Positions 1-7,910 of a stretch of 64,000 nt of DNA are shown here, piece by piece; the stretch's first letter is position 1, and each line of letters starts with the position of its first letter. A model generated the notes under the pieces. It worked only from the letters and a program-made list of their open reading frames with translations, was not told the DNA's origin and searched no databases. Made by a program: the position numbers and the translations under genes. This DNA is from Agrobacterium tumefaciens (GTDB lineage Bacteria; Pseudomonadota; Alphaproteobacteria; Rhizobiales; Rhizobiaceae), in the NCBI GenBank assembly GCA_025560025.1, contig CP048485.1, forward strand, positions 620,001 to 684,000. Reading direction: 5' to 3'.

Positions 1-101
1 ACGTCAAGCATGCCCGCTTCTTCCGCGATCGCGAGACCGAACTGGTGCGCAGCATGCGCCGCGCCGCGCGCTCGCTTTTCGACACCGCCTTCAAACGCTG
101 A
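1..101 (+). CDS. 3' end of a GTA head gene, probably prohead protease (partial)
   Basis: An open frame with codons starting at base 3 runs from the window edge to a TGA at 99-101. It encodes about 32 residues rich in Arg, ending in RSLFDTAFKR. The frame stops 36 bases before the capsid gene on the same strand. In RcGTA-type clusters the gene just before the capsid is the HK97-family prohead protease, so this is the likely identity, but the visible tail carries no diagnostic motif. The call therefore rests on position alone. Confidence 0.45.
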   Translation, partial: VKHARFFRDRETELVRSMRRAARSLFDTAFKR

Positions 102-137
102 TTTTCCAACAGATACTTCCGACACAAGGATGGCGAC

Positions 138-1406
138 ATGACAGACCAGACCACCAAACCGGCCGCAATGACGGTCGCGCCGCAGATAAAGGCGGTGCCC
201 GACACCATAACGGCCGCCTTCGACGAATTCATGGAAGCCTTCGAGGCTTTCCGCGACACCAACGATCAGCGGCTTGCCGATATCGAACGCAAGATGGGCG
301 CCGACGTCGTGACCCGCGACAAGCTCGACCGCATCGACAAGGCGCTGGACGACAACCGCAGGATCATGGACGATCTGGCACTGAAGAAGGCGCGGCCCGC
401 TCTCGGCCGCAAGGAAGCGCTCTCCCATGACGCGGATGAACACAAGGCCGCTTTCGAGGCCTATATCCGCCGGGGTGAGGAGGGCGCGCTGCGCGATCTG
501 GAGGCCAAGGCCTTTGCCGGATCGACCGGCGCCGATGGCGGTTTTCTGCTGCCGAGCGAGACGGATGGCGAGATCGGCCGGCGCATGACGGCGATTTCGC
601 CGATCCGGGCGCTCGCAACCGTGCGGCAGGTGTCCACCGCGGTATTGAAAAAACCCTTTTCGCCTGGAGGGTTTGCCACCGGCTGGGTCTCCGAAACGGC
701 GGCTCGCCCGGAGACGACGACGCCGAAGCTCTCCGAGCTTTCCTTTCCGACCATGGAACTTTACGCCATGCCGGCCGCCACACAGGGCCTGCTGGATGAT
801 GCGGCGGTCGATATCGAGACCTGGATCGCTTCGGAGGTGGACATTGCCTTTGCCGAACAGGAGGCTGCCGCCTTCGTCACCGGTGACGGCGTCAACAAAC
901 CGAAAGGTTTCCTGTCCTATACGGCCGTCACCAACGATAGCTGGAGCTGGGGCAATATTGGTTACGTGGCAACCGGCGTTTCGGCCGGCTTTGCCTCCGC
1001 CGGGCCGATGGATGTGCTGCTGGATACCGTCTATGGGCTGAAGGCCGGCCATCGCCAGAACGGCAACTTCGTGATGAACCGCAAGACGCAGGCGGCGCTG
1101 CGCCGCTTCAAGGATACGACCGGCGCCTATCTGTGGCATCCGCCTGCCGCCGCCGGCCAGCCTGCCTCGCTGATGGGCTTTCCGGTGGTGGAAGCCGAAG
1201 ACATGCCCAATGTGGCCGCCAACAGCTTCGCCATCGCTTTTGGCGATTTCCGCGCCGGCTACCTCGTCGTCGACCGCACCGGCGTGCGCATCCTGCGCGA
1301 TCCCTATTCGGCCAAACCCTATGTGCTGTTCTACACCACCAAACGCGTGGGCGGCGGCATGCAGAATTTCGAGGCGATCAAGCTGGTGAAATTCGGGGTG
1401 AATTAA
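138..1406 (+). CDS. HK97-family phage/GTA major capsid protein
   Basis: This 422-residue protein should form the capsid shell of a GTA or phage-like particle. Residues 20-100 are charged and helical, like the delta/scaffold region of HK97-fold capsids. A Gly-rich stretch near residue 125 (FAGSTGADGGFLLP) is the usual junction between the scaffold-like region and the mature fold. The remainder matches the family in length and in its C-terminal RILRDPYS and FEAIKLVKFG segments. An AAGGA-type ribosome binding site precedes the ATG. It follows the presumed protease, and the head-tail connector gene comes next after a repeat, the standard RcGTA gene order (g5). No frameshift is seen. Confidence 0.9.
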   Translation: MTDQTTKPAAMTVAPQIKAVPDTITAAFDEFMEAFEAFRDTNDQRLADIERKMGADVVTRDKLDRIDKALDDNRRIMDDLALKKARPALGRKEALSHDADEHKAAFEAYIRRGEEGALRDLEAKAFAGSTGADGGFLLPSETDGEIGRRMTAISPIRALATVRQVSTAVLKKPFSPGGFATGWVSETAARPETTTPKLSELSFPTMELYAMPAATQGLLDDAAVDIETWIASEVDIAFAEQEAAAFVTGDGVNKPKGFLSYTAVTNDSWSWGNIGYVATGVSAGFASAGPMDVLLDTVYGLKAGHRQNGNFVMNRKTQAALRRFKDTTGAYLWHPPAAAGQPASLMGFPVVEAEDMPNVAANSFAIAFGDFRAGYLVVDRTGVRILRDPYSAKPYVLFYTTKRVGGGMQNFEAIKLVKFGVN

Positions 1407-1424
1407 CCGCAGACCTTGCGGCTT

Positions 1425-1549
1425 TTTCTTCTCCCCGAGGGGGAGAAGATGCCCCGAAGGGGCAGATGAGGGGGCAAGCTCTCCGCATATCTCTGCCGTC
1501 GCCCCCTCATCCCGCTGCCGCGGACTTCTCCCCGGCGGGGAGAAGAAAC
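1425..1549. repeat. RIME-like intergenic palindromic element, copy A
   Basis: The roughly 125-bp element is bounded by TTCTTCTCCCC and GGGGAGAAGAAA, and holds two palindromes around a short centre. Copies with the same ends and core (ATGAGGGGG / CCCCCTCAT) occur at 21117-21240 and, inverted, at 53053-53175. It resembles the RIME elements described in Rhizobiaceae. Here it separates the capsid gene from the head-tail connector gene and is the only repeat inside the GTA cluster. The transcript would fold strongly, so it may weaken read-through or stabilise the capsid mRNA; that effect is inferred. Confidence 0.8.
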
Positions 1550-1596
1550 AAGCGGTACCCGCTCGCTAATACGATTATCTTCCTTCCGGAGACCCC

Positions 1597-2172
1597 ATGA
1601 CCTATGCCCTCATTCATCCGCCGCAGGCGGAGCCGCTGACGCTTGCCGAGGTCAAGGCGCATCTGCGTCTCGACAGCGGCGACGAGGACGTGCTGCTCAC
1701 GGCACTGATCCGCACCGCCCGCGAGCATCTGGAACGCACGACCGGCCTTTGCCTCCTGCGTCAGACATGGCGGCTTTATCTCGATCGATGGCCGCCGGGC
1801 AATGTGATTCCGATTGGCAAGGGACCGGTGCAAGCCATCGAAACGATTCTGGTTTTTGATGGTGACGGACGCGCCGCTGACATCACCGCCAATGACAAGT
1901 TGCTTGACGGCGAGGCGCGGCCCGCAAGGCTGTGGCTGCGCGATCGGCCGATCCCTGGACGCGCGATGAACGGCATCGAGATCGATTTCATTGCCGGTTA
2001 CGGCGAGGCGGGTACGGATGTGCCCGACACGCTGAAACGCGCCATTCTCCTGCATGTGGCCCAGATGTTCGCCTTTCGGGGAGCCGTCGCATTGGAAAAC
2101 CAGCCGGCAGGCGTTCCCGCCGGTTACGAGCGGCTGGTATCACCTTTCTGCCGTATGGGTCTTTCGTCATGA
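1597..2172 (+). CDS. GTA/phage head-tail connector protein (gp6-like)
   Basis: This 191-residue protein belongs to the head-tail connector family (phage gp6 / phiE125 gp8 type), which forms the ring joining portal to tail. The N-terminus (LTLAEVKAHLRLDSGDEDVL) is the family hallmark, followed by LIRTAREHLERTTGLCLL. The C-terminal half contains IDFIAGYG and a helical LKRAILLHVAQMFAFRG segment, both typical. A purine-rich site precedes the ATG. Its stop overlaps the start of the next gene (ATGA at 2169-2172), showing co-translation with the head closure gene. It corresponds to RcGTA g6 by order. Confidence 0.85.
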   Translation: MTYALIHPPQAEPLTLAEVKAHLRLDSGDEDVLLTALIRTAREHLERTTGLCLLRQTWRLYLDRWPPGNVIPIGKGPVQAIETILVFDGDGRAADITANDKLLDGEARPARLWLRDRPIPGRAMNGIEIDFIAGYGEAGTDVPDTLKRAILLHVAQMFAFRGAVALENQPAGVPAGYERLVSPFCRMGLSS

Positions 2173-2504
2173 ACCTCGTTTTTCTCGATCCCGGCAAGCT
2201 GACGGCGCGGCTGGAGCTGGAGGTGCGCGTGCAAACGCCGGACGGGCAGGGCGGTGCTGTGGAAAGCTGGAATGTCCTGCGCTCGCTCTGGACCGCGATC
2301 GAACCCGTATCGGACGCGTCCCATGAACGTGCCTCGGTCGAGAGCGTGACGATCACCCATCGCGTTTGGCTGAGCCATCGCAGCGACATCGCCGCCGGCA
2401 TGCGCTTTCGCAAGGGTCGGCGCATTCTGGCGATCCGCACCGTGATGGACCCGGACGAAACCGGCCGCTTCATCGTCTGCCGTTGCGAGGAGGAAAGCCC
2501 GTGA
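2169..2504 (+). CDS. GTA/phage head-tail adaptor (head closure) protein
   Basis: This 111-residue protein fits the SPP1 gp16 / HK97 gp10-like head-tail adaptor family, which closes the capsid exit and docks the tail. It begins MNLVFLDPGKLTARLELE and contains the family pattern of a Trp-rich strand (SLWTAIEPV) followed by THRVWLSHRSDI and GMRFRKGRRIL. The ATG overlaps the preceding stop, which fixes this start although the frame is open further upstream. Its own stop overlaps the GTG of the next gene. By position it is RcGTA g7. Confidence 0.82.
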   Translation: MNLVFLDPGKLTARLELEVRVQTPDGQGGAVESWNVLRSLWTAIEPVSDASHERASVESVTITHRVWLSHRSDIAAGMRFRKGRRILAIRTVMDPDETGRFIVCRCEEESP

Positions 2505-2896
2505 GTGCAGCGAACCTGCTTCTGCAGGCGATTTTCGCACGGCTTGCCGGTGACGCCACGCTGGTGGGTCTTGTCCCCGGCGGTATTGCCGACCGGCTTT
2601 TACCGCGCGGGCTATTGCCCTCAATCATTATCGGAAACCTTGAAAGCCGCGACTATTCGACGGCGACGGAAAAGGCCGAGGAACATTTTCTGGCGCTGGA
2701 AATCTGGAGCGACGCCAACGGCCGCAGGCGCGCAGGCGAGATTGCCGAGCGGGTGAAAACCCTGCTCGACGATGCACCCCTTCCGCTTGCCGGCGTCTCG
2801 CTCGTCAGTCTGCAATTCCTTTCCAGCTGCTCACGACGGGAGCCGAAGACGCGGAATTTCCTTGCGGAAATGCGTTTCAGGGCGGTGACGGAATAG
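2501..2896 (+). CDS. DUF3168 tail-terminator protein (GTA g8-like)
   Basis: This 131-residue DUF3168 protein is predicted to be the tail terminator or tail-completion ring of a siphovirus-like particle. The GTG start at 2501 overlaps the previous stop (GTGA) and has GAGGAGG just upstream; an earlier in-frame ATG at 2366 lies wholly inside the preceding gene and is rejected. Diagnostic segments are LLLQAIFARLAGD at the N-terminus, the central YSTATEKAEEHFLALEIWSD and a C-terminal FLAEMRFRAVTE. The operon is interrupted right after it by a convergent MFS gene only 7 bases away. Confidence 0.82.
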   Translation: MSAANLLLQAIFARLAGDATLVGLVPGGIADRLLPRGLLPSIIIGNLESRDYSTATEKAEEHFLALEIWSDANGRRRAGEIAERVKTLLDDAPLPLAGVSLVSLQFLSSCSRREPKTRNFLAEMRFRAVTE

Positions 2897-2903
2897 TGTC
2901 GTT

Positions 2904-4103
2904 TCAGGAGCCCTGCCTGCGCACGGCTTTCCACAGGACGATCAGCAGCAGAAATGAAATGCCGATCAACACGGAAGCGATGGTCAGCATGGCCGATACC
3001 CCGCCACGATCCAGCGCCATCGTGAAGACGACGGGTGCAACGGCAATGGCAAGGTTTTGCGGCAGCGAGATGCGTGCGGCCTGAAGGCCATATTCCTCCG
3101 GTGAAAACACCGCCAGCGGCAACACCGCCCGGCTGACGGTGAGAACGCCCGCACCGAAGCCGAAGAACACGATGAAGGCAATGAAAGCGGGCACAGCCGG
3201 GGCAAAAGCGAGCAGCAGCAGGAGCGAGAGCAGCAGAAGACAGAAGCCGATCATGGCGGTGACGAAAGGATTGCCGTGTTTTCCAAGCAGGAAATCCAGT
3301 CCGCGTGCCGTAATCGCAAGCACGCTGCGCGCCGCTGCCAGCTGCACGGCAAGCGATTGCGTGGCGCCCGCCTGCACCAGCAAAAGGGGCAGCAGCGGCG
3401 ACAGGCCGAAGGTCGTGAAAGCGCTGATCGTCGTCATGGCGGCCAGCAGCAGAAAGGCGCGTTTCGTATCGACAGGCGAAGGTGCAATCGCGGCCGCTTC
3501 GCCTGACTTTGCGGTTTTACGGGCCGGGCGTCCCGGAAGGACGAAGACATAAAGAGGCAGAAGGACGAAGAGTTGCAGACAGGCATAAGCGATGAGGGTG
3601 CCGCGCCAGCCGAAGTGCTCAGCCGCAATCGCGGTAAGCGGCAGGAAAACCGCCGCAGAAAGCCCGGTAAACAGCATCAGAAGCGTCAGCAACCGGCCGC
3701 TTTCCGCGCCGACGCGTTCAACAACGGCGGCATGGGCCGCTGTCGTCAGGCCGCAGGCAGCGGCAAGACCTATCACGGCCCAGCCGATGGCATAGCTTAT
3801 CACGCCGCCTGCAAAGGCGAGCAGGGTAAAACCGGCGGCAAACAGCAACGAACCAGCAACAAGCACGGGCGCTGCGCCGTGGCGCACGAGCGTTTTTCCG
3901 AGATACGGACCACATAGCGCGCTGATGGTCATCATGACGGTGAGGCCGGCGAAAACCACCTCATTCGCGATGACCAGCTCCTGTCCGATCCGCGGCCCAA
4001 GCACGGCCAGCATATCGAAACCGCTGCCCCAGCTGATGATCTGCCCGACCGCAAGCACGCCGATAAGGCGCACGCGAGACGTGGAAGGGGCGGCGTCGGA
4101 CAT
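2904..4103 (-). CDS. MFS transporter inserted in the GTA cluster
   Basis: This 399-residue major facilitator superfamily protein has about 12 hydrophobic segments in two halves separated by a polar loop near residues 190-210 (RPARKTAKSGEAAAIAPSP). No substrate can be assigned. It lies on the opposite strand between the DUF3168 gene and the major tail protein gene, where RcGTA-type clusters normally run without a break, so it looks like a gene acquired into, or trapped within, the cluster. The 122-bp gap before the tail gene must hold its promoter and possibly a new promoter for the downstream tail genes. GC content looks like that of its neighbours. Confidence 0.82.
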   Translation of the reverse strand: MSDAAPSTSRVRLIGVLAVGQIISWGSGFDMLAVLGPRIGQELVIANEVVFAGLTVMMTISALCGPYLGKTLVRHGAAPVLVAGSLLFAAGFTLLAFAGGVISYAIGWAVIGLAAACGLTTAAHAAVVERVGAESGRLLTLLMLFTGLSAAVFLPLTAIAAEHFGWRGTLIAYACLQLFVLLPLYVFVLPGRPARKTAKSGEAAAIAPSPVDTKRAFLLLAAMTTISAFTTFGLSPLLPLLLVQAGATQSLAVQLAAARSVLAITARGLDFLLGKHGNPFVTAMIGFCLLLLSLLLLLAFAPAVPAFIAFIVFFGFGAGVLTVSRAVLPLAVFSPEEYGLQAARISLPQNLAIAVAPVVFTMALDRGGVSAMLTIASVLIGISFLLLIVLWKAVRRQGS

Positions 4104-4225
4104 GATGAAAATCGGGGGTGCGAGATGCGGGAGAGCTTTTGGTAGCAGGCCTATTGCTAGCCGGCAACATCAATCGAGACGACATCAACTGAAACGGCCC
4201 TGGCCGACACGAGAGGGAGAACATC

Positions 4226-4633
4226 ATGGTGGCGCAGAAGGGCAAGGACCTGCTGCTGAAGATCAACAATGCCGGTTCCTATGTGACCGTGGCGGGGCTC
4301 AGAACCAAGCGGCTGGCCTTCAATGCGCAGGCCGTCGACATAACCGACGGTGAAAGCGCCGGACGCTGGCGCGAGCTTCTGGCCGGCGCAGGCGTGCAGC
4401 GGGCGTCGCTGACGGCGTCCGGCATCTTCAAGGACCTGGCGAGCGATGCGCTGGTGCGCGGCGCGTTTTTTGCCGGCACCATTCCGGGCTGGCAAGTCGT
4501 CATTCCGGATTTCGGCACCATCACCGGACCGCTCCAGATCGTTGCGCTTGAATATTCCGGCCGTCACGATGGTGAGGTGCAATTCGAGATCGCGCTGGAA
4601 TCGGCCGGTCTCCTCACATTTGGAGCGCTCTGA
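4226..4633 (+). CDS. Major tail protein, TP901-1 family (GTA g9-like)
   Basis: This 135-residue tail-tube protein is of the phage major tail (TP901-1) family. Evidence is the N-terminal MVAQKGKDLLLKI, the middle ITDGESAGRWRELLAGAGV, and the C-terminal VALEYSGRHDGEVQFEIALESAG, all typical of GTA tail subunits, which polymerise into the tube. GAGAGGGAG upstream is a good ribosome binding site. The stop and next start share one base (4633). It is the first gene of the tail half of the cluster after the MFS insertion, so transcription must either cross or restart at 4104-4225. Confidence 0.88.
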   Translation: MVAQKGKDLLLKINNAGSYVTVAGLRTKRLAFNAQAVDITDGESAGRWRELLAGAGVQRASLTASGIFKDLASDALVRGAFFAGTIPGWQVVIPDFGTITGPLQIVALEYSGRHDGEVQFEIALESAGLLTFGAL

Positions 4634-4992
4634 TGCCGCAGGGATTGCGTTACGGGCGGGCGAACCGCCATCGCGGCGAGATCGAGGCGCTGATTGACGG
4701 CGAAAGGCGTATTCTCTGCCTGACGCTCGGCGCCCTCGCCGAACTCGAAACCGCCTTTCAGGCCGATGATCTCACCGCGCTTGCCGAGCGTTTTGCAGGC
4801 GGGCGCATGAAGGCCGCCGACATCATCCGGGTGATCGGTGCGGGCCTGCGCGGTGCGGGCAATGTGTTTTCCGATGAGGATGTGGCCGCGGCGACCGTCG
4901 AGGGCGGCATTGCCGGCCACGCCGCGATTGTCGCCGATCTTTTGACGGCGACCTTCGCCGGTTCCAGGGGAGAGACGTCGCCGGACCCTTGA
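4633..4992 (+). CDS. GTA tail assembly chaperone (g10-like)
   Basis: This 119-residue protein belongs to the GTA family related to tail tube assembly chaperones (gpG-like). It opens MPQGLRYGRANRHRGEIEALIDG and contains CLTLGALAELETAFQADDLTALAERF, the conserved core of the family. The start overlaps the tail-tube stop and its own stop overlaps the TTG of the next gene. In lambdoid systems two chaperones made from overlapping frames bind the tape measure; here the two parts are separate overlapping genes. Soluble and cytoplasmic; not expected in the finished particle. Confidence 0.82.
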   Translation: MPQGLRYGRANRHRGEIEALIDGERRILCLTLGALAELETAFQADDLTALAERFAGGRMKAADIIRVIGAGLRGAGNVFSDEDVAAATVEGGIAGHAAIVADLLTATFAGSRGETSPDP

Positions 4993-5210
4993 GCGCCGCA
5001 GCAGGCGGGGCAGGCGATACTACAGGGCGTCCGTTCCCTTGGGAGGCGGTAATCCACACCGGCTTCTGCCTGCTGCGGCTCTCTTCCGACACCTTCTGGC
5101 GGCTGACGCCGAGGGAGTTTTTCGCCATGACGGGTGGCACACGCGCTCTTTTCCGCACGGTCGACCGTCAGTCGATGGAGACGATGATGCGGCTTTTTCC
5201 GGATGGGTGA
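4989..5210 (+). CDS. Small tail assembly chaperone (rcc01693/TAC_2-like)
   Basis: This 73-residue protein starts at a TTG that overlaps the previous stop (TTGA). It has the short family pattern FPWEAVIHTGFCLLRL, then FWRLTPREFFAMTG, ending RQSMETMMRLFPDG. These match the tail assembly chaperone found between g10 and the tape measure gene in RcGTA-like clusters. Its length is normal for the family. The following 77 bases before the tape measure gene contain no other recognisable gene. Confidence 0.8.
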   Translation: MSAAAGGAGDTTGRPFPWEAVIHTGFCLLRLSSDTFWRLTPREFFAMTGGTRALFRTVDRQSMETMMRLFPDG

Positions 5211-5287
5211 GTTGCGTTTTGCACCATGGAAACGACCAGGCAATTCAAAAATATACGGCTCCGTTTTGAATCAGAAAGGCAAGGGCG

Positions 5288-5869
5288 ATGGCAGGCGAAG
5301 GATCGATTGCGGAAAGCCGCGGGGAGGCGGAAGTCCTCCTTGACGTGATGGGCGATCTCGAGCGGCGGTCCGAGAGGTTCGGTGCGGCTCTTGCCGCCGC
5401 CATGCAGTCAGCGACGACGGGTGGCAGGGGGCTGGACGAGGTGCTGCGCGGGCTTGGGGAGCGTCTCTCCGGCATGGCGCTTTCCGCCGGGCTGAAGCCG
5501 TTTGAGACCATGATCGGCAACGCCGTCGGCGGGCTTTTGAACGGTGGCGGTTCGTTGTTCGCCTTTGCCGATGGTGGCGTGCCGGGACGCAGCATCACGC
5601 CTTTTGCGGATGGCGGCGTGGTTTCCAGCCCCGCTTTTTTCCCGATGGGCGGCGGGCTTGGCCTGATGGGCGAGGCGGGGGCGGAGGCGATCCTGCCGCT
5701 GAAGCGCGGCTCGGATGGCGCTCTCGGTGTCGCCGCACCGGCAGGCGGCGGTGGTGGGCAGATCGTTTTCAACGTGACGGCGACCGATGCGGCGAGCTTC
5801 AAGAAAACCGAAGGCCAGATCGCCGCCATGCTTGCCCGCAGCGTCGGGCGCGGCCAGCGCGGATTGTGA
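5288..5869 (+). CDS. Short GTA tail tape measure protein (g11-like)
   Basis: This 193-residue protein resembles the very short lambda-type tape measure proteins of GTAs, which set a short tail. It begins with a charged helix (residues 10-60), then a Gly/Ala-rich segment with repeated FADGGV motifs (near residues 95-115), GLMGEAGAEAILPLKRG, and a C-terminal GGGGQIVFNVTATDAASFKKTEGQ block that is the most conserved part of the family. True phage tape measures are several times longer. Start chosen at ATG 5288. Confidence 0.8.
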   Translation: MAGEGSIAESRGEAEVLLDVMGDLERRSERFGAALAAAMQSATTGGRGLDEVLRGLGERLSGMALSAGLKPFETMIGNAVGGLLNGGGSLFAFADGGVPGRSITPFADGGVVSSPAFFPMGGGLGLMGEAGAEAILPLKRGSDGALGVAAPAGGGGGQIVFNVTATDAASFKKTEGQIAAMLARSVGRGQRGL

Positions 5870-5942
5870 CGTGCGGCATGTCCACTTGCGAGCGGGCGCC
5901 TTGATTTCTCCAACACAGTAAAAAGATTCGTGGAACAACAAG

Positions 5943-6581
5943 ATGGCGGCATTTCATGAAGTGCGGTTTCCGCTGAGGCTTGCGCTTGGCGTGAGCGGCG
6001 GGCCGGTGAGGCGAACCGATATCGTCAACCTTTCCAGCGGCCGGGAAAACCGCAATCAGCGCTGGAAGAATGCCAGGCGCGCCTATGACGCCGGATCCGG
6101 TATTCGCTCCGTTGCCGATCTTTACGAGGTGCTCTCCTTTTTCGAGGCGCGTCGCGGCGAGCTTTACGGTTTCAGGTTTCGCGATCCCGTGGACTTCAAA
6201 TCCTGCCCGCCGGGCGAGGCGCCTGCCGCGACCGACCATAAGATCGGCACCGGCGACGGGATGATGGCGCGTTTTCAGCTGGTGAAGACCTATGCCGATG
6301 CCGGCGGTTCCTTCACGCGGCGGGTGGAGAAACCGGTCGAGGCTTCGGTCTCCGTCTCGGTCGAGGGTGTGAGGGCCTTGCCGTCGGATTTTTCGGTCGA
6401 TCATGCGACCGGCATGGTGACGTTCAGCCCCGGGCGGGTGCCGCCCGCCGGTGCCGTAATCCGCGCGGGCTTCGAATTCGATGTGCCGGTGCGGTTTGCG
6501 ATCGACCGTATCGATCTGAACCTGACCGCCTTCGAGGCGGGCCGCATTCCCTCCATTCCGCTGATGGAAATCCTGCCATGA
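5943..6581 (+). CDS. GTA distal tail protein, DUF2460 family (g12-like)
   Basis: This 212-residue DUF2460 (TIGR02217) protein corresponds to the distal tail protein of RcGTA that links the tube to the baseplate. Typical segments are AAFHEVRFPL at the N-terminus, GGPVRRTDIVNLSSGRENRN, and YEVLSFFEARRGELYGFRFR. The C-terminus has a repeat-like FEFDVPVRFAIDRIDL block. The 4-base stop/start overlap with the next gene (ATGA at 6578) shows a shared transcript. Confidence 0.87.
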   Translation: MAAFHEVRFPLRLALGVSGGPVRRTDIVNLSSGRENRNQRWKNARRAYDAGSGIRSVADLYEVLSFFEARRGELYGFRFRDPVDFKSCPPGEAPAATDHKIGTGDGMMARFQLVKTYADAGGSFTRRVEKPVEASVSVSVEGVRALPSDFSVDHATGMVTFSPGRVPPAGAVIRAGFEFDVPVRFAIDRIDLNLTAFEAGRIPSIPLMEILP

Positions 6582-7462
6582 AGATCGTTCCCCTTGCCCT
6601 TGCCGAGCATCTCGGGGGGGATGCGACGACCACATGCCATTGCTGGAAGGTGATGTTGAAGGACGGCATGGTGATCGGCTTTACCGACCATGATGAGGCC
6701 CTTTCCTTTGCCGGTGTGACCTATCTGGCCGAAAGCGGCTTCCAGGCCAGTGATAGCGATAGCGAAACCGGGCTGGGTGCGAGTGCAGGCGAAGTGACCG
6801 GCGGTTTCTCCAGCGAGGCGATTTCCGAAATTGATCTGGCTGCCGGGCGTTTTGATGGGGCGAAGGTGGCGCTTTTCCTCGTCAACTGGCAGGCGCCGGA
6901 ACAGCATATGCTGCTCAACATGCGCGAAATCGGCGAGGTCACGCGGGCGGGCGGTGCATTTCGCGCTGAGCTGCGCAGCATCGCGCATCGTCTGTCCCAG
7001 CCGCAGGGCAGGGTCTATGGCCGCCGCTGCGATGCTGCACTGGGTGACCGGCGATGCGGCGTCGATCTTGCGCGGTTCACCGGCAGCGGCAGCGTTACGG
7101 GCGTGGATGTGGCCGGTAATCTGCTGGCGGCCGGGCTTGACGCTTTCGCCGAAGGTTTCTTCAGCCGTGGAAAGCTGCGGTTTGTAACCGGCGGGCTCAC
7201 GGGCAGGAGTTTCGATCTCGACGGGCATGACAAGCGCGATGGCGGCACGCACCTGTCCTTCTGGCTGGCCCCGGAACGGGCGCCGTCGCCGGGGGATGTT
7301 TTTTCAGTCACGGCCGGCTGCGACAAGAGCTTCGCGACCTGCAAGGCGAAATTTGCCAATCACCTGAATTTTCGCGGCTTCCCGCATCTGCCGGGGGCTG
7401 ATTTCGCCTATTCCTACGCCCGCGGCGGCGAGACCCACGATGGCAAGGTGTTGTTTCCATGA
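6578..7462 (+). CDS. GTA hub/baseplate protein, DUF2163 family (g13-like)
   Basis: This 294-residue protein is of the DUF2163 / phage BR0599 family (TIGR02218), a baseplate hub component in RcGTA. It contains THCWK-like TTCHCWKVMLKDGMVIGFTDHD near the N-terminus and a C-terminal cysteine-bearing block (GCDKSFATCKAKFANHLNFRG) that is the signature of the family. Cys residues in CHC, RRC..RRCG and the last motif are compatible with a bound Fe-S cluster, as reported for RcGTA g13; this is inference here. It overlaps the next gene by four bases. Confidence 0.87.
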   Translation: MKIVPLALAEHLGGDATTTCHCWKVMLKDGMVIGFTDHDEALSFAGVTYLAESGFQASDSDSETGLGASAGEVTGGFSSEAISEIDLAAGRFDGAKVALFLVNWQAPEQHMLLNMREIGEVTRAGGAFRAELRSIAHRLSQPQGRVYGRRCDAALGDRRCGVDLARFTGSGSVTGVDVAGNLLAAGLDAFAEGFFSRGKLRFVTGGLTGRSFDLDGHDKRDGGTHLSFWLAPERAPSPGDVFSVTAGCDKSFATCKAKFANHLNFRGFPHLPGADFAYSYARGGETHDGKVLFP

Positions 7463-7893
7463 CGAAGACCGGAGAAAAAGTGCTGGCGCTGGCACAAGGC
7501 TGGATCGGCACGCCTTACCGGCATCAGGCGTCTTTGCAGGGTGTCGGCTGCGATTGTCTCGGCCTCGTCAGGGGTATCTGGCGCTCGCTTTACGGCGAGG
7601 AACCGGAACTGCCGCCGCCCTACGCGCCTGACTGGGCCGAACGCGGTGGCGGGGACCGGCTGATGGATGCCGCGCAGCGATATTTCCTGGCAGTAAGCGG
7701 TATGGAGGAGGCGCTGCCGGGAGACCTGCTGCTGTTCCGATGGCGGACTGAAGCGGCGGCGAAACATCTCGGCATTCTCGCAGGGCCTCAGCATTTCATC
7801 CATGCCTATGAACAGGCGGCGGTGCTGCGTTCTGCACTGGTGCCCGGCTGGAAGCGGCGCATTGCCGGCATCTTCCGTTTTCCCGATCCATGA
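7459..7893 (+). CDS. NlpC/P60 cell-wall peptidase of the GTA tail (g14-like)
   Basis: This 144-residue protein is an NlpC/P60-fold peptidase of the phage tail type (TIGR02219). The catalytic Cys lies in the VGCDCLGLVRGIWR motif near residue 33. The His is in KHLGILAG, followed by HFIHAYEQ. Such tail-tip enzymes cut peptide cross-links in peptidoglycan during entry. The length is normal and the active-site residues are intact, suggesting a functional gene. It is overlapped by the start of the next gene. Confidence 0.87.
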   Translation: MTKTGEKVLALAQGWIGTPYRHQASLQGVGCDCLGLVRGIWRSLYGEEPELPPPYAPDWAERGGGDRLMDAAQRYFLAVSGMEEALPGDLLLFRWRTEAAAKHLGILAGPQHFIHAYEQAAVLRSALVPGWKRRIAGIFRFPDP

Positions 7894-7910
7894 TATTTTC
7901 CGAGGCGACC

